From Hymenobacter norwichensis DSM 15439 (GTDB taxonomy: Bacteria > Bacteroidota > Bacteroidia > Cytophagales > Hymenobacteraceae): a stretch of 64,000 nt of DNA. Position numbers and translations under genes: made by a program. Positions 26,046-33,764 of the stretch are shown piece by piece (positions within the stretch are counted from its first letter, which is position 1; each line of letters opens with the position of its first letter). The stretch spans positions 558,001 to 622,000 of the forward strand of contig NZ_ATVL01000007.1 in the NCBI RefSeq assembly GCF_000420705.1, read 5' to 3'. The notes beneath the pieces are model-generated. The model had not been told where the DNA came from, ran no database searches, and saw only the letters and a program-made list of their open reading frames with translations.

Positions 26046-27419
26046 CTATTTCTTTTGCGCTTCTGCCTTAATCGGGGCCTCATTGGGCGCGTCTTGTAGG
26101 CTAGGCGGGAAGCCGTTGAGCTGCCGCCAGATTTCGTACCACACCGGCACCGAATCCAGAATCACCCAGCCGTACACGCCCGAGCCCAAACGCAACTGTG
26201 AGGGCCATTTGTTGTCGCGCTGGTGGTGCCGGTCGGGGCGCACCAGCAGGCGGTATCTGCCGTTGGTTGAGCTTACTACATCAATCACCGTGACGGTGCC
26301 GCCGAAGGTGCCTACTGCCACCGAGGGCCAGCCCGAAAACTGTACCGCCGGCCAGCCATCAAATTGAATGCGCACCGGACGGCCCCGCTGAATGAGGGGA
26401 ACATCCATGGCCCGCACGTACATTTCGGCGGCTAGCACAGGCGTATCGGGTTGTAGTGTGGCAATGGATTCACCCTCCTTGATGGTTTCGCCGATACCGG
26501 CTTTGAGCGTGCGTACCACGAAGCCGTCCTGTGGGGCCCGTACCACATACAAGCCGCGCCGTACTTCCACGTTGCTGATTTTGTTGCGTAGCACCGCCAC
26601 CTCGCCCTCCGAGCTGGCCCGGCTAGATACGGCCGAACTGCGGTCTGAGAGGGTTTTGGCCAAATCCTGCTCGTACTTGGCGCGCAGGTTGGCTAGCTCG
26701 ATTTTCGCATTAGCCAGAGACTGTTGCGAGTTCAATAGCTTGTTGCGTTGCGCAGTTACCTTGGCCAAGTCTTCCTGAAGTTTCAGGCGGCGCGTTTCAA
26801 TGTCAGTGAGGGAGAACAAACCGTTTTTGTAGCCTTCCTCATAGCGGGCCAACCGGTTCTTGGCAATCTGGTAGAAGTTGGTGACAGCCACCAAATCGGC
26901 ACTGTCGATGGAAACAGTATGGCGGGCTTGTATTACGCGGTTGGCGGCGGCTTCTAGCTGCACAGTTAGGGTGAGGCGCAGGGCTGCCATTTGCTGGTCG
27001 GTGGCCTGAATTTTGGCTACGTTGGCATTCACGTTGCCACGCTTGGCGGTTAGCTGCTCGCGCAGGCGCTCGGGCAGATTGGGGTCGAAATACTCGTCCT
27101 TGATTTCAGAAATGGTGAGGATAGTGTCTCCCTTCTTCACCAGCTGACCCTCCCGCACATTCCAGTGCTCAATACGGCCCGCAATGGCATTTTGTACGGT
27201 TTGGGGCCGGTCTTGGGGGCTAAGCGTGGTGAGCATACCCGTGCCCTGAATGGTTTGCCGCCAAGGCAGAAACAAGATAATCAGGAAAATAAGCCCGATG
27301 GCCAACATAACCCGGCCCAAGAACTTGCTGCTTTTGGGTTCGAGCAACTCTTTGCGGGAGCGTGTCGGCTGCTCATGCCACACAGCCTCGTCTACGTGCT
27401 GATTCGATAAATTAAGCAT
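26046..27419 (-). CDS. HlyD family periplasmic adaptor subunit
   Basis: 457 residues. One membrane span near residues 38-55 (MLAIGLIFLIILFLPW) anchors it in the inner membrane. Then come the lipoyl-like half motif (NAIAGRIEHWNVREGQLVKKGDTILTI), long coiled-coil helices (about 95-280, LAKVTAQRNKLLNSQQSLANAKIELANLRAKYEQDL in parts), the second lipoyl half (RAPQDGFVVRTLKAGIGETIKEGESI) and a beta-barrel domain. It should link the ABC component to the TolC channel of this operon. The ATG overlaps the stop of the upstream gene by 8 bases, and the TolC gene follows after three bases. Confidence 0.88.
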   Translation of the reverse strand: MLNLSNQHVDEAVWHEQPTRSRKELLEPKSSKFLGRVMLAIGLIFLIILFLPWRQTIQGTGMLTTLSPQDRPQTVQNAIAGRIEHWNVREGQLVKKGDTILTISEIKDEYFDPNLPERLREQLTAKRGNVNANVAKIQATDQQMAALRLTLTVQLEAAANRVIQARHTVSIDSADLVAVTNFYQIAKNRLARYEEGYKNGLFSLTDIETRRLKLQEDLAKVTAQRNKLLNSQQSLANAKIELANLRAKYEQDLAKTLSDRSSAVSSRASSEGEVAVLRNKISNVEVRRGLYVVRAPQDGFVVRTLKAGIGETIKEGESIATLQPDTPVLAAEMYVRAMDVPLIQRGRPVRIQFDGWPAVQFSGWPSVAVGTFGGTVTVIDVVSSTNGRYRLLVRPDRHHQRDNKWPSQLRLGSGVYGWVILDSVPVWYEIWRQLNGFPPSLQDAPNEAPIKAEAQKK

Positions 27420-28425
27420 GGGTACCTTCCGTTTCTTTCTCGTCCATTGGCAAATCGGTTACCGCCGCTAGTTTCTCCACGCCGGTCAGAATGTCGAACA
27501 CATTGCTGACGCCGGACATCAGTTTTTCAATGGAGCTGCTGATCTGTACAATGAGTACCTCAGCCGCCACAAACTGCCCAAGCGTCATTTGCCGCGACAC
27601 CACAAACAGGGTGCCCGCAATCAGCAGACCGCCCGTAAGCACGGTGCGCAGCGCCACGCCCCATTTATAATAGTTTTTCAGGACCCGGAAGTGAGCATTG
27701 CGCGCGTGTAGATAATCGGCTGATAGCTCGTCGGTACGGGTCAGGGCCCACTGTTGCTCTTGTGGATTGCCACGGAACACGGGCAGGTTGCCGGCCACTT
27801 GCTCCAGCCAGTTCACCACTTCGTATTTGTGGGCCGACTCCTCGATGCTGGTGCGCAGGGCCCGGCTGTAGTTCAGCATATACACGAATACCAGCATGAC
27901 AATGGTGAATAACCCAAAGGCAATGAAAATGGGATGGTAGAACGCGAGTACAATTACTCCGAAGAGAATTTGGAACGCCGCGAACATCATGTCAATCAAG
28001 AACTTGGACAAGCCTTTCTGTACTGTTAGGATGTCGAAGAAGCGGTTGACCAGTTCCGGCGGATTCTCGCCTTCCAATGCCTCGGCCTTGATGCGCGGCA
28101 GGCGGTAGGCATACTCAATGGACGCCTTAACGAACAAGCGCTGCTCAATGGCTTCCACCAGCTTCATTTGGCCAATTAGCACAATACCCCCAATGAGCAC
28201 CCCCAGCACCACCACTGCAATCAGGATGTACGAAGACGCAAACACCGCCCCCGTCGAAACCAGGTTGAACACCGCTTGGGTACCCAAGGGTAGCGTGAGG
28301 CTAATCAGGCCTGTAATGATGGCATAGAACAGGATGTAGCGAATGGTGTCGCGCTCCGTGTCGAGCATGCGTGTGAGGCGCTGCCACGGGGTAGGGGGAG
28401 GTAATGGTAAATTCTTGGAAGCCAT
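27412..28425 (-). CDS. ABC exporter membrane domain lacking an ATPase domain
   Basis: 337 residues. The sequence is a standard type IV ABC exporter membrane domain: opening helices (YILFYAIITGLISLTLPLG), the coupling region ELVNRFFDILTVQKGLSKFL, and the last helices through QMTLGQFVAAEVLIVQISSSIEKLMSGVSNVFDILTGVEKL. In fused exporters the ATPase domain would begin at this point; here the frame ends and the HlyD gene begins in an 8-base overlap, so no ATPase is encoded in the operon. It may pair with an ATPase encoded elsewhere or act as a non-transporting scaffold. First gene of the operon. Confidence 0.82.
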   Translation of the reverse strand: MASKNLPLPPPTPWQRLTRMLDTERDTIRYILFYAIITGLISLTLPLGTQAVFNLVSTGAVFASSYILIAVVVLGVLIGGIVLIGQMKLVEAIEQRLFVKASIEYAYRLPRIKAEALEGENPPELVNRFFDILTVQKGLSKFLIDMMFAAFQILFGVIVLAFYHPIFIAFGLFTIVMLVFVYMLNYSRALRTSIEESAHKYEVVNWLEQVAGNLPVFRGNPQEQQWALTRTDELSADYLHARNAHFRVLKNYYKWGVALRTVLTGGLLIAGTLFVVSRQMTLGQFVAAEVLIVQISSSIEKLMSGVSNVFDILTGVEKLAAVTDLPMDEKETEGTHA

Positions 28426-28898
28426 AGGTTGTTGCGAGAGAGGCAGTTACCAGAGGAGCCAGACGCACATCAAAACAAGCGTTGAATAGAATAGGCCAGT
28501 TGATTCTATTCATTGACAGCAAGTCGAGCCGGACGACGCAGCTGTACTCCGTTAACTAAGCAGTAAGCAGACAGGTTAACAAAAGACAAAGGTGCAAAAA
28601 GGTTGCAAAAACTTGTATTAAAATGACGTTAAATGCAGATTAACGCCATTTTAATAGGATTAAATCTCGAAATACGACAAGGTTCAATAGTAGGTTCGCG
28701 TGTGTGCGAAGCTGAACAGTCAGGCCCTATACGCTGGAAACCAGATATTAGATGGAATAACCACAAAGCGGCGTGTGTCGGCTCGGAAGCCGACAAAAAC
28801 AAACCGCCTAATAAATCCTTTCAGGCCATAGCTCACAGGTTTTCTGTGAGCTGTTCATATTGTTTCGAGGGGGCCGTATTTGGGCCTGGCTGCCAAGT
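28426..28898. other. Promoter region of the type I secretion-like operon
   Basis: 473 bases between the divergent ABC operon start (minus) and the end of the MBL gene (minus). It is AT-rich around 28555-28680, with CACCTTTG on the minus strand (28593-28586) as the nearest thing to a -7 element. A plus-strand open frame at 28633-29040 has no family signal and overlaps the MBL gene on the other strand, so I do not call it. No clear terminator is seen after the MBL gene's upstream neighbour. Confidence 0.4.
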
Positions 28899-29915
28899 TT
28901 ATTCCCAGTCCTGCCAGCGCAGCACCTCCCCCACGGCCGGCACGTGTAGCTCCCCACGCAGCATATTGCCATTGGCCACCATCTGGATTTCGTGCAGGGG
29001 CTCCGAAGCCGGCTCGTCGCTCAAATCGAAGGTGCCGTAGTGCATGGGCACCACGTGGCCGGCCCGCAGCAGGTTGGCCGCCTTAGCGGCTTCGTGCGGA
29101 TTTACGTGGCTGAGCTGCATCATGTAAGCCGGTTTGTAGGCTCCAATAGGCATCAGCACGATATCCAGAGGGCCAAATTGCTGCTCAATGTCCTCGAAAT
29201 GCCCGGCCATCGACGTATCGGCGGCGAAGTAGATGGTGCGGAAATCGGGCGTCCGCAGCAAAAAGCTACCCCACAGCACCGTGTTCAAATCGAAGAGGCC
29301 ACGGCGGTGCCAGTGCGAGGCGGGCAGGTAAAACAGCTCGAACGGGGCCTTGTCGCCCAAGTCGTATTGCTGCCACCAGCCAGCTTCCTGCACCTTTAGC
29401 GTGGGTGCCATGCCGCGCAGCAGCGGTGCCATGCGCAACGAAGTCAGCACCTGCATAGTGGGGTTTTGGCGAGCCAGCAGTTTGATTGATTCTGCGTCGA
29501 GATGGTCGCGGTGGCCGTGGCTGAGCAGCAGGTAGTCGATGCTCACTAGGTCCTCGGGGCGGCAGGGCAGGGCGTGGCGGCGGCGCAGCCCGATAGACGA
29601 AAACAGCAGCGGGTCGGTGAGCAGCAGCACGCCGCTTACGCGCAGCAGAAAGCTGGCGTGGCCCAGCCACACTAGGCCATCTTCCTGGCTTTGCAGAAAC
29701 GCCGTGCAGTCTACCACGTTGGGCACCCAGGTATCGGCTTTCTTCTCTTCTTTCTGTGGATTCTTGCTGGTCTGCCAGCGCAGCACCGTACTAAACGTAG
29801 GTTCGTACAATTCCTCTCCGTTGCAGAATTCCTTGCCAATCATCTTGTTGCCAGGATAATTGGGGCGAATGGTGTTCAGCGCTTCGTTGCGGACGTAAGT
29901 AGGGCGAGCAGCCAT
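28899..29915 (-). CDS. MBL fold metallo-hydrolase, NAPE-PLD/UlaG-like
   Basis: 338 residues from the ATG at 29915. Metallo-beta-lactamase motifs: LVWLGHASFLLRVSG with LLTDPLLF, then LLSHGHRDHLDAESI (the HxHxDH metal motif), then FAADTSMAGHFEDI with the bridging Asp, and MHYGTFDLSDEP near the end. The N-terminal part (NYPGNKMIGKEF; TWVPNVVDCTAF) resembles the NAPE-hydrolysing phospholipase D-type branch of the family. It is probably a cytoplasmic phosphodiesterase or hydrolase with a dinuclear zinc site. No signal peptide. The substrate is not known. Confidence 0.85.
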   Translation of the reverse strand: MAARPTYVRNEALNTIRPNYPGNKMIGKEFCNGEELYEPTFSTVLRWQTSKNPQKEEKKADTWVPNVVDCTAFLQSQEDGLVWLGHASFLLRVSGVLLLTDPLLFSSIGLRRRHALPCRPEDLVSIDYLLLSHGHRDHLDAESIKLLARQNPTMQVLTSLRMAPLLRGMAPTLKVQEAGWWQQYDLGDKAPFELFYLPASHWHRRGLFDLNTVLWGSFLLRTPDFRTIYFAADTSMAGHFEDIEQQFGPLDIVLMPIGAYKPAYMMQLSHVNPHEAAKAANLLRAGHVVPMHYGTFDLSDEPASEPLHEIQMVANGNMLRGELHVPAVGEVLRWQDWE

Positions 29916-29947
29916 GCAAGAGGTAAAGTGAAGGGGTGGCAAATAAA

Positions 29948-29982
29948 CAACCAAGCCCCGGAAGGTTCCCGAGGCTTGGTTG
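29948..29982 (-). terminator. Hairpin terminator
   Basis: Arms CAACCAAGCC (29948-29957) and GGCTTGGTTG (29973-29982), with an inner CCGGAAGGTTCCCGA loop, downstream of the minus-strand gene ending at 30011. Confidence 0.7.
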
Positions 29983-30010
29983 TAGAAGCTGAAAAGTAAG
30001 ATGATGCGTT

Positions 30011-30610
30011 CTACCAGATGCCGCCGTTCGTCAGCCCCGGCGCATACCCCGGATACGCTCCCGACTGCCCGTTGCTGACCCGAATACCACCCGACACCGA
30101 CAGGTTTTCGGTAATCAGGTAATCGGCCCGCAAGCTCATACCCGAGCCCATGCGGCCCCCAAACCCGGCGTACGGATTCACGATAGGGCTGCCTGGCACG
30201 GCGCGCGACAAATCTTTCCAGGCCGTGCCCGTAAGGGCCAGCCGCGGCGACACGGCGTACTGCGCGCCCACCTGCATGAGGTACTGATTGGTACCCGCGA
30301 AGGCGCGGGGGGCGCCATCGGCCACGGCGGTGCGGGTGCCCAGGCCGGGCGTGAGGCGCATGTAAGTGAGGCCCGTGAACACCGTGAGGCGGTTGCTGAG
30401 CTTGTAAGCGGCTTCGGGGCTAACGTACGACGCCGACCCAAACCGCCCCATCGTCATAAAGCCTGCATTCACCCGAAAGCTCTGGCGCGGCCCCAGTACC
30501 CCCGGCAGCGTGGGCGACGAGGCCGACAAGCCGGCCGCAGGCAGTACCGTTTGGGCGGCGGCAGTGCCAGCTAGTAGCACGCTCACGAGGAAAGCAGAAA
30601 GACGAAGCAT
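30011..30610 (-). CDS. Probable outer membrane protein of unknown family
   Basis: 199 residues from the ATG at 30610, with a signal peptide (RLSAFLVSVLLAGTAAAQ). The rest is rich in Gly, aromatic residues and alternating patterns typical of beta strands in a membrane barrel (RFGSASYVSPEAAYKLSNRL; YLMQVGAQYAVSPRLALTG; GSGMSLRADYLITENLSVSGG), giving perhaps six to eight strands. The C-terminus GLTNGGIW is unlike the Phe-ending barrels of Proteobacteria. No named family recognised. A hairpin terminator follows. Confidence 0.6.
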   Translation of the reverse strand: MLRLSAFLVSVLLAGTAAAQTVLPAAGLSASSPTLPGVLGPRQSFRVNAGFMTMGRFGSASYVSPEAAYKLSNRLTVFTGLTYMRLTPGLGTRTAVADGAPRAFAGTNQYLMQVGAQYAVSPRLALTGTAWKDLSRAVPGSPIVNPYAGFGGRMGSGMSLRADYLITENLSVSGGIRVSNGQSGAYPGYAPGLTNGGIW

Positions 30611-30736
30611 AGCAAAAAGAAATGGTGGGCGGTACTGGATAGATACGGTATGCAACGCAAAGGATGCGCGAGTGGTGCAGTTTTCCGGAAATATACCAAG
30701 CTTCCGCGGGCATTGCTATGCCTTCAGCTTACTTGC

Positions 30737-31420
30737 TTAGGCCATAGCAGCCCCACTGCCAATCAAAAACGATTCGGCAGCTTTACGGTGTGCTTGCAGT
30801 TCGGACAGGGCGCTGGCATTAGCCGCTTCGTAGCTGGCCAGCGCCGACTGCGTTTTCTGCTTTTCCTCGGTGAGCTGTTGCTGGGTTTCGGTGAGCTGCT
30901 GTTGTTTTTCTTGAAGCTGCTTAGTGAGTTCAGCAATTTCCAAGGCCAGCTTTTGTTCCTGCGCTGTTAGGTTCAGTAGTGCGCTGGGAGCAATGTTGTG
31001 GCCCTTGGTTTCGCCCATTTTTTCGCGGTGGCGCTCTAGCACCTTGTTGCGGTCTGATTGTAGGGCCGTTTCAAATGTAGCCGCCGAAGCCAACAGGCCC
31101 GGCACCGTTGCGCCATTTATGGCGGCAAAAGCGTTAAACGCCGTTTGGTAGAGCAGCGGGCCATTCATGCCCGCGGCGGCCATGCTCTTCACCATCTTCA
31201 TATAGGCCGCAAAGTCTTTGCCGTCACCAATCAGCAGGCCGGCAATATGGTCGAGGTGACGCTGCTCGGGCTGGGTGCTGGCATTGTAGGAAGGGAGCGA
31301 CTGACTGATGGAAGTGGCAGCCGGGTGGGCGGGTGCTGAAGCTGCTGGCTTAATGGCAGCTTCATCTTCCTCCACAAAAAAGTCTTTGGCGGCTTTGGCG
31401 ATATTATCGAAGATAGCCAT
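30737..31420 (-). CDS. Cytoplasmic coiled-coil protein of unknown function
   Basis: 227 residues from the ATG at 31420. It has an N-terminal amphipathic segment (AIFDNIAKAAKDFFVEEDEA), an Ala/Pro/Ser linker, a helical globular part (residues about 65-145, LLIGDGKDFAAYMKMVKSMAAAG and NAFAAINGATVPGLLASAATF), and then a long Gln/Glu-rich coiled coil (QEQKLALEIAELTKQLQEKQ). The end is a short helix. No signal peptide or membrane span. Such proteins are often found near tellurite-resistance-like genes in Bacteroidota, but none is adjacent here, so no function is proposed. Confidence 0.6.
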   Translation of the reverse strand: MAIFDNIAKAAKDFFVEEDEAAIKPAASAPAHPAATSISQSLPSYNASTQPEQRHLDHIAGLLIGDGKDFAAYMKMVKSMAAAGMNGPLLYQTAFNAFAAINGATVPGLLASAATFETALQSDRNKVLERHREKMGETKGHNIAPSALLNLTAQEQKLALEIAELTKQLQEKQQQLTETQQQLTEEKQKTQSALASYEAANASALSELQAHRKAAESFLIGSGAAMA

Positions 31421-31560
31421 GATGCGTACGGGCTGGGAAAGAACTGATAGGTTTCCCGCCATGTATCGTCAGTTAGCAGTAATCATTACAGCTTTTCCAT
31501 AAAAAATAGCTGACCCTGCTCACTATATAGACATATAGACCGTGCCCTGAAAACTAGGCC

Positions 31561-31584
31561 GTCATGCAGAGCGCAACGAAGCAT
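31561..31584 (+). repeat. Single arm of a Hymenobacter-type repeat
   Basis: GTCATGCAGAGCGCAACGAA and four following bases match one arm of the inverted repeat at 59055-59089 over 24 bases with two differences. It lies in the intergenic space before the end of the MFS gene. Confidence 0.7.
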
Positions 31585-31629
31585 AAAGGCGTCTTAAATT
31601 GTGGTTTGTGACAAACTACCTACCGTTCA

Positions 31630-32847
31630 TTATGCCGTTTTCCGATTGCGGGCCAACCACGCTACGGCGGCCAAGCACAGCGTAAACCACACCCACGGCA
31701 GCCGCAAATTCAGCACCGACAGCGCCCCAAATACCAAGGTGCCAGTGAAGCTGGCCAGCCCCTGAAACGCTTGGTTCAACCCGAAAATCTCGCCCCGGTC
31801 GGCCTCGGTGGTGCGGCGAGCCAGTAGCCCTTCCAGCAAGCCCTGAATCAAGGAAAGCGTGAGGCAGTCGAAAAACACTAGCCCAAACAGCACCGTGCGC
31901 GACGTCCCTACCAACCCGTAGCCGGCCAGCACCGGAGTGCCTAGCACAGCCAGCCACACAATGGCCCGGCGCTGGTTGATTCGGTCGGCAAAGTAGGTGT
32001 AGAACACGTAGTTCAGCCCGACGCTCAGGGCCCCGAAAAACATGAAGAAGTAGGAAATAGACCGGGCATCCATGCGCAGCTCACCCAAGCTCATAAATGG
32101 CACGAAGTAGAAATAATAGCCTGTGCTGAGCGTGAGAGCCACCTGCGTGAGTACAATCCGCCGGATGCCGGGGTTGGTAGCATCCTTGGCTTGCAGCCGC
32201 GCCCAGAGCGTGAGCGGATTCACGGCTAATGCTAGCTCGGTACGTAATTCAGCGCCTCGCACGCCGTTGCGTTGCCGATGGGTTTCAGGCAGCAATAGGC
32301 TCAATCCAATGTTCAGAGCAGCCAGTACCACCGCCAGCCCTACCACGTACGCCGCCTGCTGAGTGGGTGGCACGTGCAGCGTGGTAAGTAGCACGCCCGC
32401 CGCCATTGGCCCCAGCACGAAGCCCAACGAAATAATAGCACCTTCCACGCCCAGGTTCTTGAACAGGCGCTCGGGTGGCGAAATATCCGTAATGGCCGAG
32501 CGCACGGTGGCATACATGCCGTTGGTGAGACCGTCGGAAGCCCGGTTCACGAAGTAGAGCCCGGCCCGCACCGGCAGCAGCAGCAGATTGGCCAGCAACG
32601 TGCCCACCGCCGACACAATCAGAATCGGCCGGCGGCCGTACCCGTCGCTGAGCCGGCCCAGCAGCGGCGCCGAAAACAGCTGTACCCCCAGAAATACGCC
32701 CGTCCCGACCGACAACCATAGCTGCGGCTCGGGCAGCCCCCGCACAAACTCCGGCATTACCGGCCCAATGGCCGCCCCCGCAATTACATCGAGCAGGATA
32801 ATGGCGTACAGCAGCCAGAGCTGACGCGTAGAGGGAAGGACGGGCAT
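31630..32847 (-). CDS. MFS transporter, TetA-like
   Basis: 405 residues with 12 predicted membrane helices. The loop between helices 2 and 3 carries the MFS motif A: APLLGRLSDGYGRRPILIVS. The N-terminal half matches the drug/proton antiporter branch related to TetA (LLDVIAGAAIGPVMPEF). It should export a drug-like compound or metabolite by proton antiport. The start codon lies only 4 bases after a perfect -7 element (TACTTTTG on the minus strand, 32859-32852), so its mRNA is probably leaderless. Confidence 0.87.
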   Translation of the reverse strand: MPVLPSTRQLWLLYAIILLDVIAGAAIGPVMPEFVRGLPEPQLWLSVGTGVFLGVQLFSAPLLGRLSDGYGRRPILIVSAVGTLLANLLLLPVRAGLYFVNRASDGLTNGMYATVRSAITDISPPERLFKNLGVEGAIISLGFVLGPMAAGVLLTTLHVPPTQQAAYVVGLAVVLAALNIGLSLLLPETHRQRNGVRGAELRTELALAVNPLTLWARLQAKDATNPGIRRIVLTQVALTLSTGYYFYFVPFMSLGELRMDARSISYFFMFFGALSVGLNYVFYTYFADRINQRRAIVWLAVLGTPVLAGYGLVGTSRTVLFGLVFFDCLTLSLIQGLLEGLLARRTTEADRGEIFGLNQAFQGLASFTGTLVFGALSVLNLRLPWVWFTLCLAAVAWLARNRKTA

Positions 32848-32851
32848 TCGG

Positions 32852-32859
32852 CAAAAGTA
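32852..32859 (-). promoter_or_regulatory. -7 element placed for a leaderless mRNA (MFS gene)
   Basis: TACTTTTG on the minus strand, a full match to TAnnTTTG, 4 bases from the ATG at 32847. No TTG is found at the usual -33 distance. Confidence 0.55.
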
Positions 32860-32955
32860 CCGGCAATCCAGTAAAGTGGGGCGGCTAGGTTCATATATGG
32901 CAAACCACTAATTTCCCCCGTCTTTACCTCACACCTCTACTTATTTTACTACACA

Positions 32956-33687
32956 ATGGAAGAGTTTGATTCTGAAAATTACCCTGTTCAACAGCCGCAA
33001 CTGGTATTGTCGCCGGAGGAAGCCTCCCAGGTTATGGCGCGCTTCATGACCCAGGTATACGGCTGGATGGCCGCTGCATTGGCCATGAGCGGCGCGGTAG
33101 CCTTGGTAGTTGGCGCCTCCTCCACGCTACAGGAAATGATATTTGGTAGCCGGTTTGTGTTTATGGGTTTGCTGCTGGCTCAGTTGGTGGTGGTAGGCTT
33201 CCTGTCGCGTAAAGCCTTCGACTGGTCGGCGGGTACTACCACAGCGGCTTTCATCGGTTACTCGCTATTGAATGGCCTGACGCTGGGCGTCATCTTCATG
33301 GTGTACACCACCGAGTCCATATCATCCACGTTTTTCATCACGGCGGGCACTTTCGGCATCATGAGCCTCTATGGCTATATCACCCGCACCGACTTGTCGC
33401 GCTGGGGCAACTTGCTGTTTATGGGGCTGATAGGGCTTATTATTGCTTCGGTAGTGAATCTGTTCTGGGCCAACTCCATGTTGTACTGGATTACTAGCTT
33501 CATTGGCGTACTGCTCTTCACGGCCCTTACCGCCTACGACACACAGAAAGTGAAAGCCTTGGCTTTCTTGGGCTACGAAGACCAGGACATGGACCGCAAA
33601 GCGGCTGTGCTCGGTGCCCTCACGCTGTACCTCGATTTCGTGAATCTATTCCTGTTCCTGCTCCGCTTCTTTGGTCGTCGCCGTTAG
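32956..33687 (+). CDS. Bax inhibitor-1/YccA family membrane protein
   Basis: 243 residues. Seven membrane spans follow a soluble N-terminus of about 30 residues. Family marks: VMARFMTQVYGWMAAALAMSGAVALVVG near the start, TYDTQ-like ALTAYDTQKVKALAFLG, and ALTLYLDFVNLFLFLLRFFG at the end, with the Asp residues that gate ion flow in BsYetJ. Bacterial members are thought to be pH-sensitive calcium leak channels or protease-linked membrane proteins. It is a single-gene unit ended by a perfect palindrome. Confidence 0.92.
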   Translation: MEEFDSENYPVQQPQLVLSPEEASQVMARFMTQVYGWMAAALAMSGAVALVVGASSTLQEMIFGSRFVFMGLLLAQLVVVGFLSRKAFDWSAGTTTAAFIGYSLLNGLTLGVIFMVYTTESISSTFFITAGTFGIMSLYGYITRTDLSRWGNLLFMGLIGLIIASVVNLFWANSMLYWITSFIGVLLFTALTAYDTQKVKALAFLGYEDQDMDRKAAVLGALTLYLDFVNLFLFLLRFFGRRR

Positions 33688-33710
33688 AACAGAGTAGTTG
33701 TTAAGTCCAT

Positions 33711-33746
33711 AAAAAAGCCTCTCCGTACGTACGGAGAGGCTTTTTT
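33711..33746. terminator. Perfect 36-base palindrome, bidirectional terminator
   Basis: Arms 33711-33728 and 33729-33746 with no unpaired centre, six A at one end and six T at the other, between convergent Bax-inhibitor and M61 genes. Confidence 0.92.
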
Positions 33747-33764
33747 GTGATTAGGTGAAACTGC

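Noticed and set aside
28633-29040. Plus-strand open frame before the MBL gene
   Set aside because: Overlaps the well-supported MBL gene on the opposite strand and has no recognisable pattern.
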